From an uncultured Moraxella sp. (GTDB taxonomy: Bacteria; Pseudomonadota; Gammaproteobacteria; Pseudomonadales; Moraxellaceae), in NCBI GenBank assembly GCA_943908425.1, contig CALTTC010000008.1, positions 8,235 through 72,234 of the forward strand: a stretch of DNA of 64,000 nucleotides, given 5' to 3'. Made by a program: the position numbers and the translations under genes. Positions 24,967 to 35,400 of the stretch are shown one piece after another. The notes below the pieces were generated by a model. The model did not search any database, was not told where the DNA came from, and saw nothing but the letters and a program-made list of their open reading frames with translations. Within the stretch, counting starts at the first letter, position 1. Every line of letters begins with the position of its first letter.

Positions 24967-25879
24967 GGTAATGTTGGGAGTTTTGTTGGCGTTATCGGCT
25001 GCTGCTCTTAATGCGTCCATTGGGGTATTTAGTAAAGTTTTGCTACAAAATGGGTTAAGTCCACAAGATATTGCTTTTTTTAAGACGGTTTGTGCTTTTG
25101 TGATATTGAGTTTAATTTTGATTAACAAGCCATTATCAGTACAAAAAAAAGAAATTGTTAATAGTGAAATAACATCAGATTTAAATTGGTTAAATCTACT
25201 GACTAAAATAGCCATCTGTGCATTTTTGGGTATTTTTGTGTTATTTTTCTTTGAAACAACCGCTTATCAATATGGCTTTGCATCAAGTGTTGTGGTTGTT
25301 TTAATGGCTTCTGCCTCTGTTTCGGCATTGCTATTTGGGAAGATTTTATTAAACGAGAAATTAAAAATTTCCGCTATTTTAGGGACATTATTGGCGATTA
25401 TTGGAATATTTGCAATATCGTGGTCTGGTGGTAGTAATTTAAATATGCTATTAAATGCAATTATCGCAGGTAGTGGCTATGGTGTTTTTTCGGTTTTGGT
25501 AAAAAAATTCTCTTTAAATGGTGGAATTTATTTAACGAGATTATTTATGATGTTCGGTAGTATGTATTTATTTTTTCCTTATTTAAATAACATACACCAC
25601 ATTGATTGGAATGCTTTGATTGTAATGAATGTATTGGCATTAGCAGTATTGCCCACCATACTGGGATTTTATTGCACAACTAAGGCTTTAAATTATTTGA
25701 CAGCAGCAAAAGTGCAGGTTACAGAATTATCCGAACCTATTTTTGCAGTTGTTATGGCTTGGGTGTTTTTAAGTGAATTGCCAACCTATCAATTTTTTGT
25801 TGGAGCGATTTTTATTATAATGGGCATTGTTCTAATCAACCAAATGCACCAAAGTTTATTAGCAAAAATAACTAAATAA
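24959..25879 (+). CDS. EamA/DMT-family transporter
   Basis: 306 residues from ATG 24959, which follows GGAG and AAGGGAG. About ten transmembrane helices in two EamA repeats are visible, the second containing LSEPIFAVVMAWVFLSE, the usual end-of-repeat motif. DMT carriers export or import small metabolites; the substrate is unknown. Its start overlaps the desaturase stop and its low GC content matches that gene, so the two probably arrived together. They sit between nuoB and nuoCD. Confidence 0.85.
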   Translation: MSKVMLGVLLALSAAALNASIGVFSKVLLQNGLSPQDIAFFKTVCAFVILSLILINKPLSVQKKEIVNSEITSDLNWLNLLTKIAICAFLGIFVLFFFETTAYQYGFASSVVVVLMASASVSALLFGKILLNEKLKISAILGTLLAIIGIFAISWSGGSNLNMLLNAIIAGSGYGVFSVLVKKFSLNGGIYLTRLFMMFGSMYLFFPYLNNIHHIDWNALIVMNVLALAVLPTILGFYCTTKALNYLTAAKVQVTELSEPIFAVVMAWVFLSELPTYQFFVGAIFIIMGIVLINQMHQSLLAKITK

Positions 25880-25953
25880 ATTCGCTTTAAACCGCAAGCA
25901 CCAAATTAAATTAAGTTAAACAAATTAACAAACACAAACACAAAGTTGGTATT

Positions 25954-27702
25954 ATGAGCATTCACCACATTCACGATTTTGATATTTTAGATGGGTTAAA
26001 TACTTATTTTAATAACCTAACCGCCCAACAAACGGCAGACGGCATTCCCACCATTTGGGTGGATAAAGCCCAAATTTTAGACGTATTGCTTTATTTACGC
26101 AAACTGTCCAAGCCTTTTGTTATGCTGGTGGATTTATCCGCTGTTGATGAGCGGCTGCGTGTCCACCGTGAGGGCTTGCCGCCAAGTGATTTTACGGTGT
26201 TTTATCATTTGATGAGCCTTGAGCGAAACTCAGATATTCGTATTAAAGTGGCTTTGCGTGAGGGCGAAAGCATACCATCAGCGACCAAAATTTATCCCAA
26301 CGCCAACTGGTATGAGCGTGAGGTGTGGGATATGTTTGGGGTGGTGTTTGATGGGCATCCGCACCTAACACGGATTTTACTCCCCAAATATTGGGAAGGA
26401 CACCCACTGCGTAAAGAATACCACGCCCGTGCTACCGAATTTAGCCCTTATTTTTTAAATACCGCCAAGCAACAATTTGAGCAAGAAAATCTACGTTTTG
26501 TGCCAGAAGAGTGGGGAATGAAACGCTCTGGGCGTGATGAGGATTTTATGTTTTTAAACATTGGTCCTAATCACCCCTCTGCCCACGGTGCGTTTCGCTT
26601 GGTGCTACAGTTGGACGGTGAGGAGGTGGTTGATTGTATTCCTGACATTGGCTACCACCACCGTGGGGCGGAAAAAATGGCAGAGAGACAAACGTGGCAT
26701 TCATTTATTCCTTATACCGACCGCATTGATTATTTGGGTGGGGTGATGAATGAGTTGCCTTATATTATGGCAGTTGAGAAACTGGCTGGTATTACTGTGC
26801 CTGACCGAGCCAACACCATTCGTATTATGATGAGTGAACTGTTTCGTATTACCAATAATTTGCTTTACTGGGGGACGTTTATTCAGGACGCTGGCGGTAT
26901 GACCCCTGTGTTTTATATGTTTACCGACCGCCAAAAAGCCTATGACATCATTGAGGCGGTAACGGGCTATCGTATGCACCCTGCGTGGTTTAGGATTGGG
27001 GGGACGGCGATGGATTTGCCCAATGGTTGGGATAGGCTTGTGCGTGAGTTTTTGGATTGGATGCCAAAACGCATTGATGAATACGTTAAGGCCACGATGA
27101 CCAATAGCGTATTAAAAGGACGCACCCAAGCGGTTGCCCAATACGATGCCAAGCACGCTTTGGCGTGGGGCGTAACAGGGGCGGGTTTACGTGCCACAGG
27201 CATTGATTTTGATTTGCGTAAAGCTCGCCCTTATTTGGGCTATGAAAATTTTGACTTTGAGGTGCCTGTATTTTATAACGGCGATGCCTACGACCGCTGT
27301 TTGGTCAAAATTGAAGAAATTCGCCAAAGTCTAAGAATTATTGAGCAGTGTCTAAACAATATGCCAAGTGGGGCGTATAAATCCGACCACCCCTTGGCAG
27401 TACCACCCCCCAAAGACAAAACTTTGCAAGACATTGATACACTCATCAACCACTTTATTTCGGTGTCGTGGGGACCTGTGATGCCAGCGGGCGAAAGCTG
27501 TGCGATGGTAGAGGGGGTCAAAGGGCTAAACAGCTATTATGTTACCTCTGATAAAGCCACAATGAGCTATCGCACCCGTATTCGTACGCCAACCTTTGCC
27601 CATATCCAGCAAATGCCCAGTGTGATTAACGGCTCACTCGTTTCTGATGCCATTATTTATTTGGCAAGTATTGATATTGTGATGGCGGATTGTGATCGGT
27701 AG
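25954..27702 (+). CDS. nuoCD: NADH-quinone oxidoreductase fused subunits C/D
   Basis: 582 residues. The N-terminal ~190 residues are NuoC (YEREVWDMFGVVFDGHPHLTRIL), joined to NuoD from about 200 (GPNHPSAHGAFRLVLQLDGE, DIGYHHRGAEKMAE). The fusion is typical of gammaproteobacterial complex I. Together with NuoB the D part forms the quinone-binding site. The ribosome site is weak. It is flanked on both sides by genes unrelated to complex I. Confidence 0.95.
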   Translation: MSIHHIHDFDILDGLNTYFNNLTAQQTADGIPTIWVDKAQILDVLLYLRKLSKPFVMLVDLSAVDERLRVHREGLPPSDFTVFYHLMSLERNSDIRIKVALREGESIPSATKIYPNANWYEREVWDMFGVVFDGHPHLTRILLPKYWEGHPLRKEYHARATEFSPYFLNTAKQQFEQENLRFVPEEWGMKRSGRDEDFMFLNIGPNHPSAHGAFRLVLQLDGEEVVDCIPDIGYHHRGAEKMAERQTWHSFIPYTDRIDYLGGVMNELPYIMAVEKLAGITVPDRANTIRIMMSELFRITNNLLYWGTFIQDAGGMTPVFYMFTDRQKAYDIIEAVTGYRMHPAWFRIGGTAMDLPNGWDRLVREFLDWMPKRIDEYVKATMTNSVLKGRTQAVAQYDAKHALAWGVTGAGLRATGIDFDLRKARPYLGYENFDFEVPVFYNGDAYDRCLVKIEEIRQSLRIIEQCLNNMPSGAYKSDHPLAVPPPKDKTLQDIDTLINHFISVSWGPVMPAGESCAMVEGVKGLNSYYVTSDKATMSYRTRIRTPTFAHIQQMPSVINGSLVSDAIIYLASIDIVMADCDR

Positions 27703-28212
27703 TTGGTTTTGTTAAAACAGGCATTCAAGCTGATATCAGTAAAATGAATGATGATTTACCAAGGGCGGTTTATGCAAATAAAATTGGTGTTGATTTGCTG
27801 TTGCTTAAGGGGGTAAACAACCCAAAAATTGTGTGGCAATTTTGGAAAACTTGTTTTGAAAAAGTCAAGAATTGGTCAATATTGTTGTAATAATGGCATA
27901 AGCTTTGGTTTTATCTTAAGGTTATGAGTAGCCTAAAGAAATGACTACGACTTGTTGTTTTTAGTGCCTATTTTTTTTTGAGATTTGCCTTTATTGCCAA
28001 AAATGTCAGTGATTTGTCGGCAAAGCAAGGCTAATTTTTAGAAGCTTTAAGGTATTGAATTAAAAATAGGTTGTAAAAACCGTTACGTGTGATGTTGGTG
28101 CTTATAAAAAAAGCAGGAGCGTATTATTGATTTGAAGATAGGTATATGACTTGTTTGTCATATTATTTGATAGCAAGCAGTTCAGAGATATTCGTTAGCA
28201 TTTAATAACACA
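27703..28212 (+). other. 510-bp gap with a short possible gene remnant
   Basis: From about 27703 an open frame (ATG 27744, stop 27888-27890, 48 codons) reads MNDDLPRAVYANKIGVDLLL and ends WSILL. It has no ribosome site and looks like the 3' piece of a lost gene, but I cannot name it. The rest (27891-28143) is AT-rich without coding signs. Confidence 0.35.
28144..28163. promoter_or_regulatory. Perfect inverted repeat upstream of the LysE-family gene
   Basis: ATATGAC, 6 bases, GTCATAT, lying 50 bp before the exporter ATG. The form suits a dimeric repressor or activator operator. No regulator gene is adjacent. Confidence 0.4.
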
Positions 28213-28851
28213 ATGGATTTTGGCATATGGGCAGGCTTTATCGGTTCGGTGGTGCTGTTTTTATTAACCCCCAGCCCTGTTACGGTGATGGTGGCAAATA
28301 ACAGTGCCAAACAAGGAATGATGGCAGGGCTACTCACGATTGCAGGGACGAATACCGCCTCTTTAGTACTCATTGGCATATCGTTTTTGGTTATTTATGG
28401 CGTGATAGCGGTGAGTGAACATTGGCTCACATTGCTGACGTTAATGGGCTGTTTGTATTTGCTTTATTTTGCGGTAGGGTTGATTAAAGACAGCTTTACC
28501 CCTGTTATAGAAACACCGCAAAATATATCAATGCGTGTCTTACAAAAGCCACTGCGTGCTTATTTTAGCCAAGGATTTTTGGTGGGGATTAGTAATCCTA
28601 AAGATGTGCTGTTTTTTATGGCGTTTTTTCCCTTATTTTTTGGTATCAGTGCCAATAAATTGCTGGCAATGGGGCTATTAACGGCGACTTGGGTGGTGTT
28701 AGATTATGCCATATTATTACTGTACGGCTTATTATTTGCGAGCGTTGCCAAGCCGAAATTTATCCAATTAAGTAGCCAGTTGGCGGGGCTTGTCTTGGTG
28801 ATTGTGGCGGTGGTGGGGATTGTGAAATCATTAACGCTTGTGATGGTATAA
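28213..28851 (+). CDS. LysE-family amino acid exporter
   Basis: 212 residues with about six membrane helices. The N-terminal LTPSPVTVMVANNSAKQG (normally PGP in this family) and the mid-protein FLVGISNPKDVLFFMAFFPLF segment are LysE/RhtB hallmarks. These carriers export amino acids or analogues; the substrate is unknown. It lies in the nuoCD-nuoE interval ahead of pilU, with a palindrome in its leader. Confidence 0.85.
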   Translation: MDFGIWAGFIGSVVLFLLTPSPVTVMVANNSAKQGMMAGLLTIAGTNTASLVLIGISFLVIYGVIAVSEHWLTLLTLMGCLYLLYFAVGLIKDSFTPVIETPQNISMRVLQKPLRAYFSQGFLVGISNPKDVLFFMAFFPLFFGISANKLLAMGLLTATWVVLDYAILLLYGLLFASVAKPKFIQLSSQLAGLVLVIVAVVGIVKSLTLVMV

Positions 28852-28952
28852 GTAATGCAAATTTTTGTGGTATAATTTTGTGGTATAATAAAGGCGTATG
28901 CCAAAAGCCAGCTCATTGTCCGCTTTGGCAATAAAAATAAAATGGTGGAATA

Positions 28953-30158
28953 ATGCATAAAGAAGAATTGATTGCCTTTGCTGAAGAGTCGCTTGCCGAA
29001 GCGCGTAAGATGATGTTTGCAATGCTCACAAAAGTAGTACAAATTGGCGGTTCGGATTTATTTATTACCGCCGAATTCCCCCCAAGTGTCAAGCACCAAG
29101 GCTTGATGAAGCCATTGTCTAAGCAGACGCTATCTGCTGACAAGACCAAATTATTTGCTTACAGCTTAATGAATGAACGCCAGCAAGAGGAATTTGAAGA
29201 GCATTTGGAGTGCAATTTTGCCATCAATGTGCCTAATGTCAGTCGTTTTCGGGTCAATGTCTTTCAACAGCAATTACAGGTCGGTATGGTGATTCGTACC
29301 ATTGCCGCTGAGATTCCCAATTTTGAAAAACTCAAATTACCCCAAAAGCTAAAAGACGTTATTATGGAAAAACGGGGCTTGGTGCTTGTGGTGGGTGGTA
29401 CAGGCTCTGGCAAATCCACGTCTTTGGCAGCGATGATTGACTATCGTAACGAAAACAGTGCAGGACATATTATTACCGTAGAAGACCCTGTAGAATATGT
29501 CCATAAGCACAAAAAGTCAATGATTACCCATCGTGAAGTGGGGGTGGATAGCCATTCTTGGCACAATGCCCTAAAAAATACCTTGCGTCAAGCCCCTGAT
29601 GTGATTTTGATTGGAGAGATTCGTGATACGGAGACGATGGAGCACGCCATTGCTTTTGCTGAAACGGGGCATTTGTGCCTAGGGACGCTCCACGCCAATA
29701 ACGCCAACCAAACCCTTGACCGTATCATTAACTTTTTTCCTGAAGAGCGTCGCCAGCAATTATTGATGGATTTATCGTCCAATATGAAGGCGATTATTAG
29801 CCAACGCCTGATTCGCACTGAAGACGGCAAGGGACGGCGAGCGGCGGTAGAGATTATGCTAAACACCCGTTTGGTGTCGGATTTGATTTTAAAAGGCGAG
29901 ATGCACGAACTAAAATCAGTGATGACCAAAAGCCGTGAAGTGGGTATGCAAACCTTTGACCAAGCGTTGTTTGATTTGTACAATGAAGGGGCGATTACTT
30001 ATGATGAAGCCATTCATAACGCCGATTCTGCCAATGAATTACGCTTGGAGATTAAGCTAAAAGGCAAGCGAAAACAAGCTGAAGAAGTCTCTGGTGGGTT
30101 GTCGCTTATGCAGGACAAAGCAGAAAAAGAGGACGATGAGGACGAGCCAAAAGCTTAA
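28953..30158 (+). CDS. pilU: Type IV pilus retraction-associated ATPase PilU
   Basis: 401 residues of the PilT/PilU family. Walker A GGTGSGKST (148-156), the Asp box VEDPVEYVHKH, Walker B ILIGEIRDTETM and the His box HLCLGTLHANNANQ are intact. The N-terminus and the acidic C-terminal tail (KAEKEDDEDEPKA) fit PilU rather than PilT; PilU works with PilT to retract type IV pili, powering twitching and DNA uptake. pilT is commonly adjacent in relatives but is absent here; the gene instead sits between nuoCD and nuoE. Confidence 0.9.
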   Translation: MHKEELIAFAEESLAEARKMMFAMLTKVVQIGGSDLFITAEFPPSVKHQGLMKPLSKQTLSADKTKLFAYSLMNERQQEEFEEHLECNFAINVPNVSRFRVNVFQQQLQVGMVIRTIAAEIPNFEKLKLPQKLKDVIMEKRGLVLVVGGTGSGKSTSLAAMIDYRNENSAGHIITVEDPVEYVHKHKKSMITHREVGVDSHSWHNALKNTLRQAPDVILIGEIRDTETMEHAIAFAETGHLCLGTLHANNANQTLDRIINFFPEERRQQLLMDLSSNMKAIISQRLIRTEDGKGRRAAVEIMLNTRLVSDLILKGEMHELKSVMTKSREVGMQTFDQALFDLYNEGAITYDEAIHNADSANELRLEIKLKGKRKQAEEVSGGLSLMQDKAEKEDDEDEPKA

Positions 30159-30503
30159 CTTGATACTAAAGGTTTAATGATTGATTAACCCAAACAATCA
30201 AAAACGTTTAAAAGGTTAAGCAAAAAAGTTTATAAAAATAGCCGACCCCAAGCTCACTCACTTGTTTTTGCAAAAAGTGTCTTTTTACATAAGTGTCTTT
30301 TGGCGTAAGTTTTAGTATGAGTTTTTGGCAAAAAGCGATACCGGATAATTTGGCATTTTTGTGAAGTGGCTACAAGATAAAATGGCGATATTTATTATGT
30401 TTTGTTATCAAAGCGTTGGCAGGCTTAGCGTTTGAATATTGCTATATTGAATATTGCTATATTGATGGTTAATGGGTAATTACAGATAAATTTGTAGGTT
30501 ATT
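30159..30503. other. 345-bp intergenic region with a 15-bp direct repeat
   Basis: No gene is visible. Two adjacent copies of GAATATTGCTATATT occupy 30434-30463, and AAGTGTCTTTT is repeated near 30280-30300. The region must carry any promoter that serves nuoE onward. Confidence 0.6.
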
Positions 30504-31013
30504 ATGAGAATTGTTACTGACAAAACCCCTAAGGTAGACATTCGTGCTATTTTGACCGCTGATGAAATGGCAGGCATTGATACCTATATACACCATTATC
30601 CGCAAGCACGAGCAGCGGTTTTGGACGCTTTAAAACTCGTACAAAAACGCAACGGCTGGGTAAGCGATGCACAAGTGCTTGCCATTGCCAATATGCTGTC
30701 AATGACGGTCGCTGACGTGGAAGGGGTGGCGACCTTTTTTAATCGCATTTATCGTCAGCCTGTGGGTCGCCACGTTATTTTATTGTGCGATTCAATCGCT
30801 TGTTATTTAAATGGTTATGAAGCATTGGCGGCGGCATTTAAAAAAGCACTTGGCATTGATTATGGACAAACAACGAGTGATGGCAGATTTACCTTACTGC
30901 CGATTTGTTGTTTGGGTAATTGCGATAAAGGGGCAAGCGTGCTGATTGACGAAGACACTTATGGACCTGTTAGCCCAAGCGAAGTTGAGCTGATTTTGGA
31001 GCAATATCTATGA
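30504..31013 (+). CDS. nuoE: NADH-quinone oxidoreductase subunit E
   Basis: 169 residues. It is a thioredoxin-like [2Fe-2S] (N1a) subunit of the NADH-oxidising module; the ligands are in LLCDSIAC and PICCLGNCDKG. GVATFFNRIYRQPVGRH is the usual helix-strand segment. It overlaps nuoF by ATGA and starts the compact part of the locus. Confidence 0.94.
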   Translation: MRIVTDKTPKVDIRAILTADEMAGIDTYIHHYPQARAAVLDALKLVQKRNGWVSDAQVLAIANMLSMTVADVEGVATFFNRIYRQPVGRHVILLCDSIACYLNGYEALAAAFKKALGIDYGQTTSDGRFTLLPICCLGNCDKGASVLIDEDTYGPVSPSEVELILEQYL

Positions 31014-32473
31014 ACCAAACTGCCACAAAACCTGATGTGCTAGACCAAGTGTTGGCAAGAAAATTGGGTAAAGCCCCAAGCGAGCTAAACCGCCAGCGAG
31101 TGCCAATTTATGGCGTAGGTCTTGATGACAATGAAGAGCCAACCAGCCAAACACACCCTTTGACGTGGCGGTTATACCACAAAAGTGCGGTATTAAGCCT
31201 AGATGATTATCAAAATCTTGATGGCTTTTTGGGGTTAAAAACCGCCTTGAGTAAATCACCAAAAGAAGTCGGCGAGATGATAAAAACTGCCAACGTGCGT
31301 GGGCGGGGCGGTGCTGGGTTTAATGCAGGGCTAAAATGGACATTTATGAGTCCGCCTGATGGGGGCGTGCGGTATTTGATTTGTAATGCCGATGAGATGG
31401 AGCCTGGCACGTTCAAAGACCGTTTGCTGATGGAGCGGTTGCCGTTTCAGTTGATTGAAGGTATGCTGATTACCGCTTATGCCATTGGGGCAAATGCTGG
31501 CTATATTTTTATTCGTGGCGAGTATATTTTGGCGGCCCAAAGGCTACAAAAGGCGATTGACGAATGCTTGGCAAATCATTTGCTTGGCGATGGCATTTTG
31601 GGCAGTGAGTTTGGTTTTGATTTGCACGTCCATACAGGAGCAGGGCGGTATATTTGCGGTGAAGAAACCGCCTTGATTAACTGCCTTGAAGGGCGACGTG
31701 CCAACCCACGCACCAAGCCGCCATTTCCACAAGTGTCTGGAGCGTGGGGTCGCCCAACGGTGGTTAATAACGTAGAAACCTTAAACAATATGCCTGCCAT
31801 TTTGGTCAATGGTGTAGACTGGTACTTAAATTTGCCAAAGAAAAAAGGCAACAGCGATACCCCTGGTACCAAAATTTTTGGTTGTTCTGGGCGGGTCAAA
31901 GATGCAGGTTTGTGGGAGTTGCCTTTTGGTTATACCGCTCGTGAGCTGATTGAGCTTGCGGGGGGAATGGCGGACGGCTTAACCTTAAAAGCGTGGTTGC
32001 CGGGCGGTGCTTCTACAGACTTTTTGACCGCAAGCGATGAACATTTGGACTTGCCGATGGATTTTGACCCCATTATGAAAGCAGGCAGTCGTATGGGGAC
32101 AGGGCTTATGATGGTGGTTGATGAAACGCAAGACATGGTGGCACTGCTACACAATTTGCAAAAATTTTTCCAGCGTGAATCGTGTGGATTTTGTACGCCT
32201 TGCCGAGATGGCTTGCCTTGGGGGGTGAAAATTTTGGACGGCTTAGAAAAAGGACAAGGGCAGATGGCAGACATTGACAAACTCTCTGAGCTTACTCGTG
32301 ATTTGTGGCTTGGTAAGACTTTTTGTGCCCACGCACCAGGGGCGATGGAGCCGTTAATGAGTGCGTTAAAGTATTTTCGCTGTGAGTTTGATGCCAAAGT
32401 GCCAGCACCAATGAGCCAAGCGGTCAATGCAGTCAAAGACTTTAAGCAATCGGCAAGTACGACAGGGGAATAA
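31010..32473 (+). CDS. nuoF: NADH-quinone oxidoreductase subunit F
   Basis: 487 residues, the NADH- and FMN-binding subunit. The NADH/FMN motifs GRGGAGFNAGLKW and GAGRYICGEETALINCLEG are present, and ESCGFCTPCRDG gives three ligands of the N3 [4Fe-4S] cluster. It is slightly longer than the E. coli subunit at the N-terminus. It is translationally coupled to nuoE and lies 3 bp from nuoG. Confidence 0.95.
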   Translation: MNQTATKPDVLDQVLARKLGKAPSELNRQRVPIYGVGLDDNEEPTSQTHPLTWRLYHKSAVLSLDDYQNLDGFLGLKTALSKSPKEVGEMIKTANVRGRGGAGFNAGLKWTFMSPPDGGVRYLICNADEMEPGTFKDRLLMERLPFQLIEGMLITAYAIGANAGYIFIRGEYILAAQRLQKAIDECLANHLLGDGILGSEFGFDLHVHTGAGRYICGEETALINCLEGRRANPRTKPPFPQVSGAWGRPTVVNNVETLNNMPAILVNGVDWYLNLPKKKGNSDTPGTKIFGCSGRVKDAGLWELPFGYTARELIELAGGMADGLTLKAWLPGGASTDFLTASDEHLDLPMDFDPIMKAGSRMGTGLMMVVDETQDMVALLHNLQKFFQRESCGFCTPCRDGLPWGVKILDGLEKGQGQMADIDKLSELTRDLWLGKTFCAHAPGAMEPLMSALKYFRCEFDAKVPAPMSQAVNAVKDFKQSASTTGE

Positions 32474-32476
32474 ACA

Positions 32477-35400
32477 ATGGCGGTTATTCATATAGATGGC
32501 AAAACCGTGCAAGTGGACGGTGCTGATAATTTGTTGCAGGCGTGCTTGTCCTTGGGCATTGACGTGCCTTATTTTTGTTATCACCCCGCCCTAGGCTCGG
32601 TAGGCTCGTGCCGTCAATGTGCGGTGAAGCAGTATATGAGCGAGGACGATTATAAGGCAGGGCGTGGGCGTTTGGTGATGAGCTGTATGGTTGCCCCAAC
32701 CGACAATATGTATATCTCGGTAGACGATGAAGAAGCCAAAACCTTTCGCCGTCATATCGTTGAATATTTGATGACCAATCATCCCCATGATTGCCCAACG
32801 TGCGAAGAAGGCGGTCATTGCCATTTGCAAGACATGACTTATATGTCTGGGCAAAATCGTCGCCGTTATCGCTTTAGCAAACGCACGCACCACAATCAAG
32901 AGCTTGGCGAATTTATCAATCACGAGATGAACCGCTGTATTGCTTGTTATCGCTGTGTGCGGTTTTATAATGATTATGCAGGGGGTAAGGATTTTGGCGT
33001 GTATGCGTCCAATAACCGTGTGTATTTTGGGCGAGAAGGCGATGGTCAATTACAAAGCGAGTTTTCGGGCAATTTAACCGAAGTTTGCCCAACAGGGGTA
33101 TTTACCGACAAAACGCACTCTGAGCGTTATAACCGCAAATGGGATATGCAATACGCCCCAAGCATTTGCCACGGCTGTTCTAGTGGCTGTAACATCTCCG
33201 CAGGGGAGCGATATGGCGAGTTACGCCGTATTGAAAATCGCTACAATCCTGATGTCAATGGCTATTTTTTGTGCGACAAGGGGCGATTTGGTTATGGTTA
33301 TGTCAATAGAAGCGACCGCCCTGTACAGCCTTTAGAAAATATGGAAGGCAAATTGATTAAAACCAGTGCGGATTTGGCGGTGGACGGCGTGGCACGTCTG
33401 ATTGCTGGCAAAAAACTGATTGGCATTGGCTCGCCCAGAGCAAGCCTTGAGAATAATTTCGCCCTAAAAAGTCTGGTGGGGGCGGACAATTACAGCACTG
33501 GCGAAAGCTTATTTGCCCAAAAATTAACCAACGCTTGCTTGGCGGTATTACAAAACGAGCGTGTGCATAACGTAAGCCTTGCCCAAATTGAAAAAGCCGA
33601 TGCGGTATTTGTTATCGGTGAAGACATCACCCAAACAGCCAGCCGTGTGGCGTTGTCTATTCGTCAAGCAAGCAAAAATAAAATGTATGAGATGGCAGAT
33701 GCTCTAAAAACCGAGCATTGGCTTGCTGAGCCTGTCAAACGCATTGGACAAGAAAACAAAAGCCCCTTGTATTTGGCAAGTGTCAATGACACCAAGCTTG
33801 ATGACGTTGCCAAAGTATCGCTTGTGGCAAATCCTGCCGATATCACAAAGCTTGTCTATGCTGTTGCCCAAGTGGTGAAAAATTATGCCGATGATTTGGC
33901 GGACATTCACCAAAGCGAGCAAGCCCAATTTGCCAAAGAAACAAATACCGATGACTTAAGCGATGATGAATTGATGGACAATTTGGCACATCACATCGCT
34001 TATGATTTGATGATGGCAAGCCGTCCTTTATTGGTGTCTGGGGCAAGCTTGGATTCTTTAGATATGGTCAATGCGGTGGGTTATTTGGCATCAATTTTAA
34101 CCCAAAAACGTGCTAAAATTGATGAGATTGAGCGAGTTTCTAAAGAAGTTGCGACCGCCGAAATTCAAGGCGACACCAAAACGCCAACCCACGACCCGCA
34201 CGCCCTTGCCAAGCCTGAAAATGAAGCAACGCCTGCCAAAGTGATTGATGAAGCCCGCCTAAATCGCACCAAAGATGCCATCAATAAAAACCACGATTAT
34301 GCCGACAAAACAGGCGTGTATATGGTATTGCCACACGCCAATAGTGTGGGGGTTGCCCTGCTTGGCGGGTTGTCGCTTGATGAAATTGTGGCAAAAGCCG
34401 ATGACTGTGCCGTGTTGGTGCTTGAAAACGATTTATTTGCCTTATCCGCACCAATGCAGGATAAATTGCTTGCCAATGATGTGATTGTGTTAGATTGTCA
34501 GCGTTATGATTGGCACGATAGGGCGGATTTTGTCTTGTCGTCAGCGAGTTTTGCCGAAGGTGATGGCACGTTGGTATCAGCAGAAGGGCGAGCCCAGCGG
34601 TATTTTGCGGTCTATGACAAACGCTATTATAACCCAAGCACTGATATTAAAGATGCATGGCGGTGGTGTCAGGCGATCGGGACAACGCTTGGGCTTTTGG
34701 CAACTGATTGGCATAATTTGGACGATGTGATTGTGGCTATGGTCGCCCAATATACCACGCTTGCCTTGGTTGCTAAAGTTGCCCCAAGTTCTGATTATCG
34801 TATCACAGGGCTAAAAGTCGCTCGTGAACCCAGACGCTATTCTGGGCGTACGGCAATGCGTGCCAAGCTGTCTATTCATGAACCAATGCAACCTAAAGAC
34901 ACCGATACCGCCTTGACCTTTTCTATGGAAGGCTATGTTGGCAATCAAATTGACAGCAGTGTTTTGCCATTTGTGTGGTCGGCAGGGTGGAACTCACCGC
35001 AAGCACTCAACAAATTTCAAGACAAAGTGGGTGGACGGCTAAAAGGGGGCGATGTTGGCATTCGCTTGTTTGATTCTTTGCCCAAAAACAGCATAAATTT
35101 TGAGCAAAAACCGATAGCCCCCTTTAAAAAAACCAGCGTATTTGAAGGTGTGGCAATGCTTGTGCCTGTCTATGATATGCTGGCAAGTGCCAAGATGGCA
35201 ATGCGTAGCGAAGTGGTGGCACGCCAACTGGCTAAGCGTGATTGGCATTTGGCGTGGACAATCGGTTATGATGATGCACTAAGATGGCAAATTAAGGCAG
35301 GCGACAAACTGCTGATTAGCCAAAACGGGCGTGAGGTGGTGTTGCCTGTGGTGCTAACAGAATATTTGGCAGAAGGGTGCGTTGGCTTTGTGGCAGGGCA

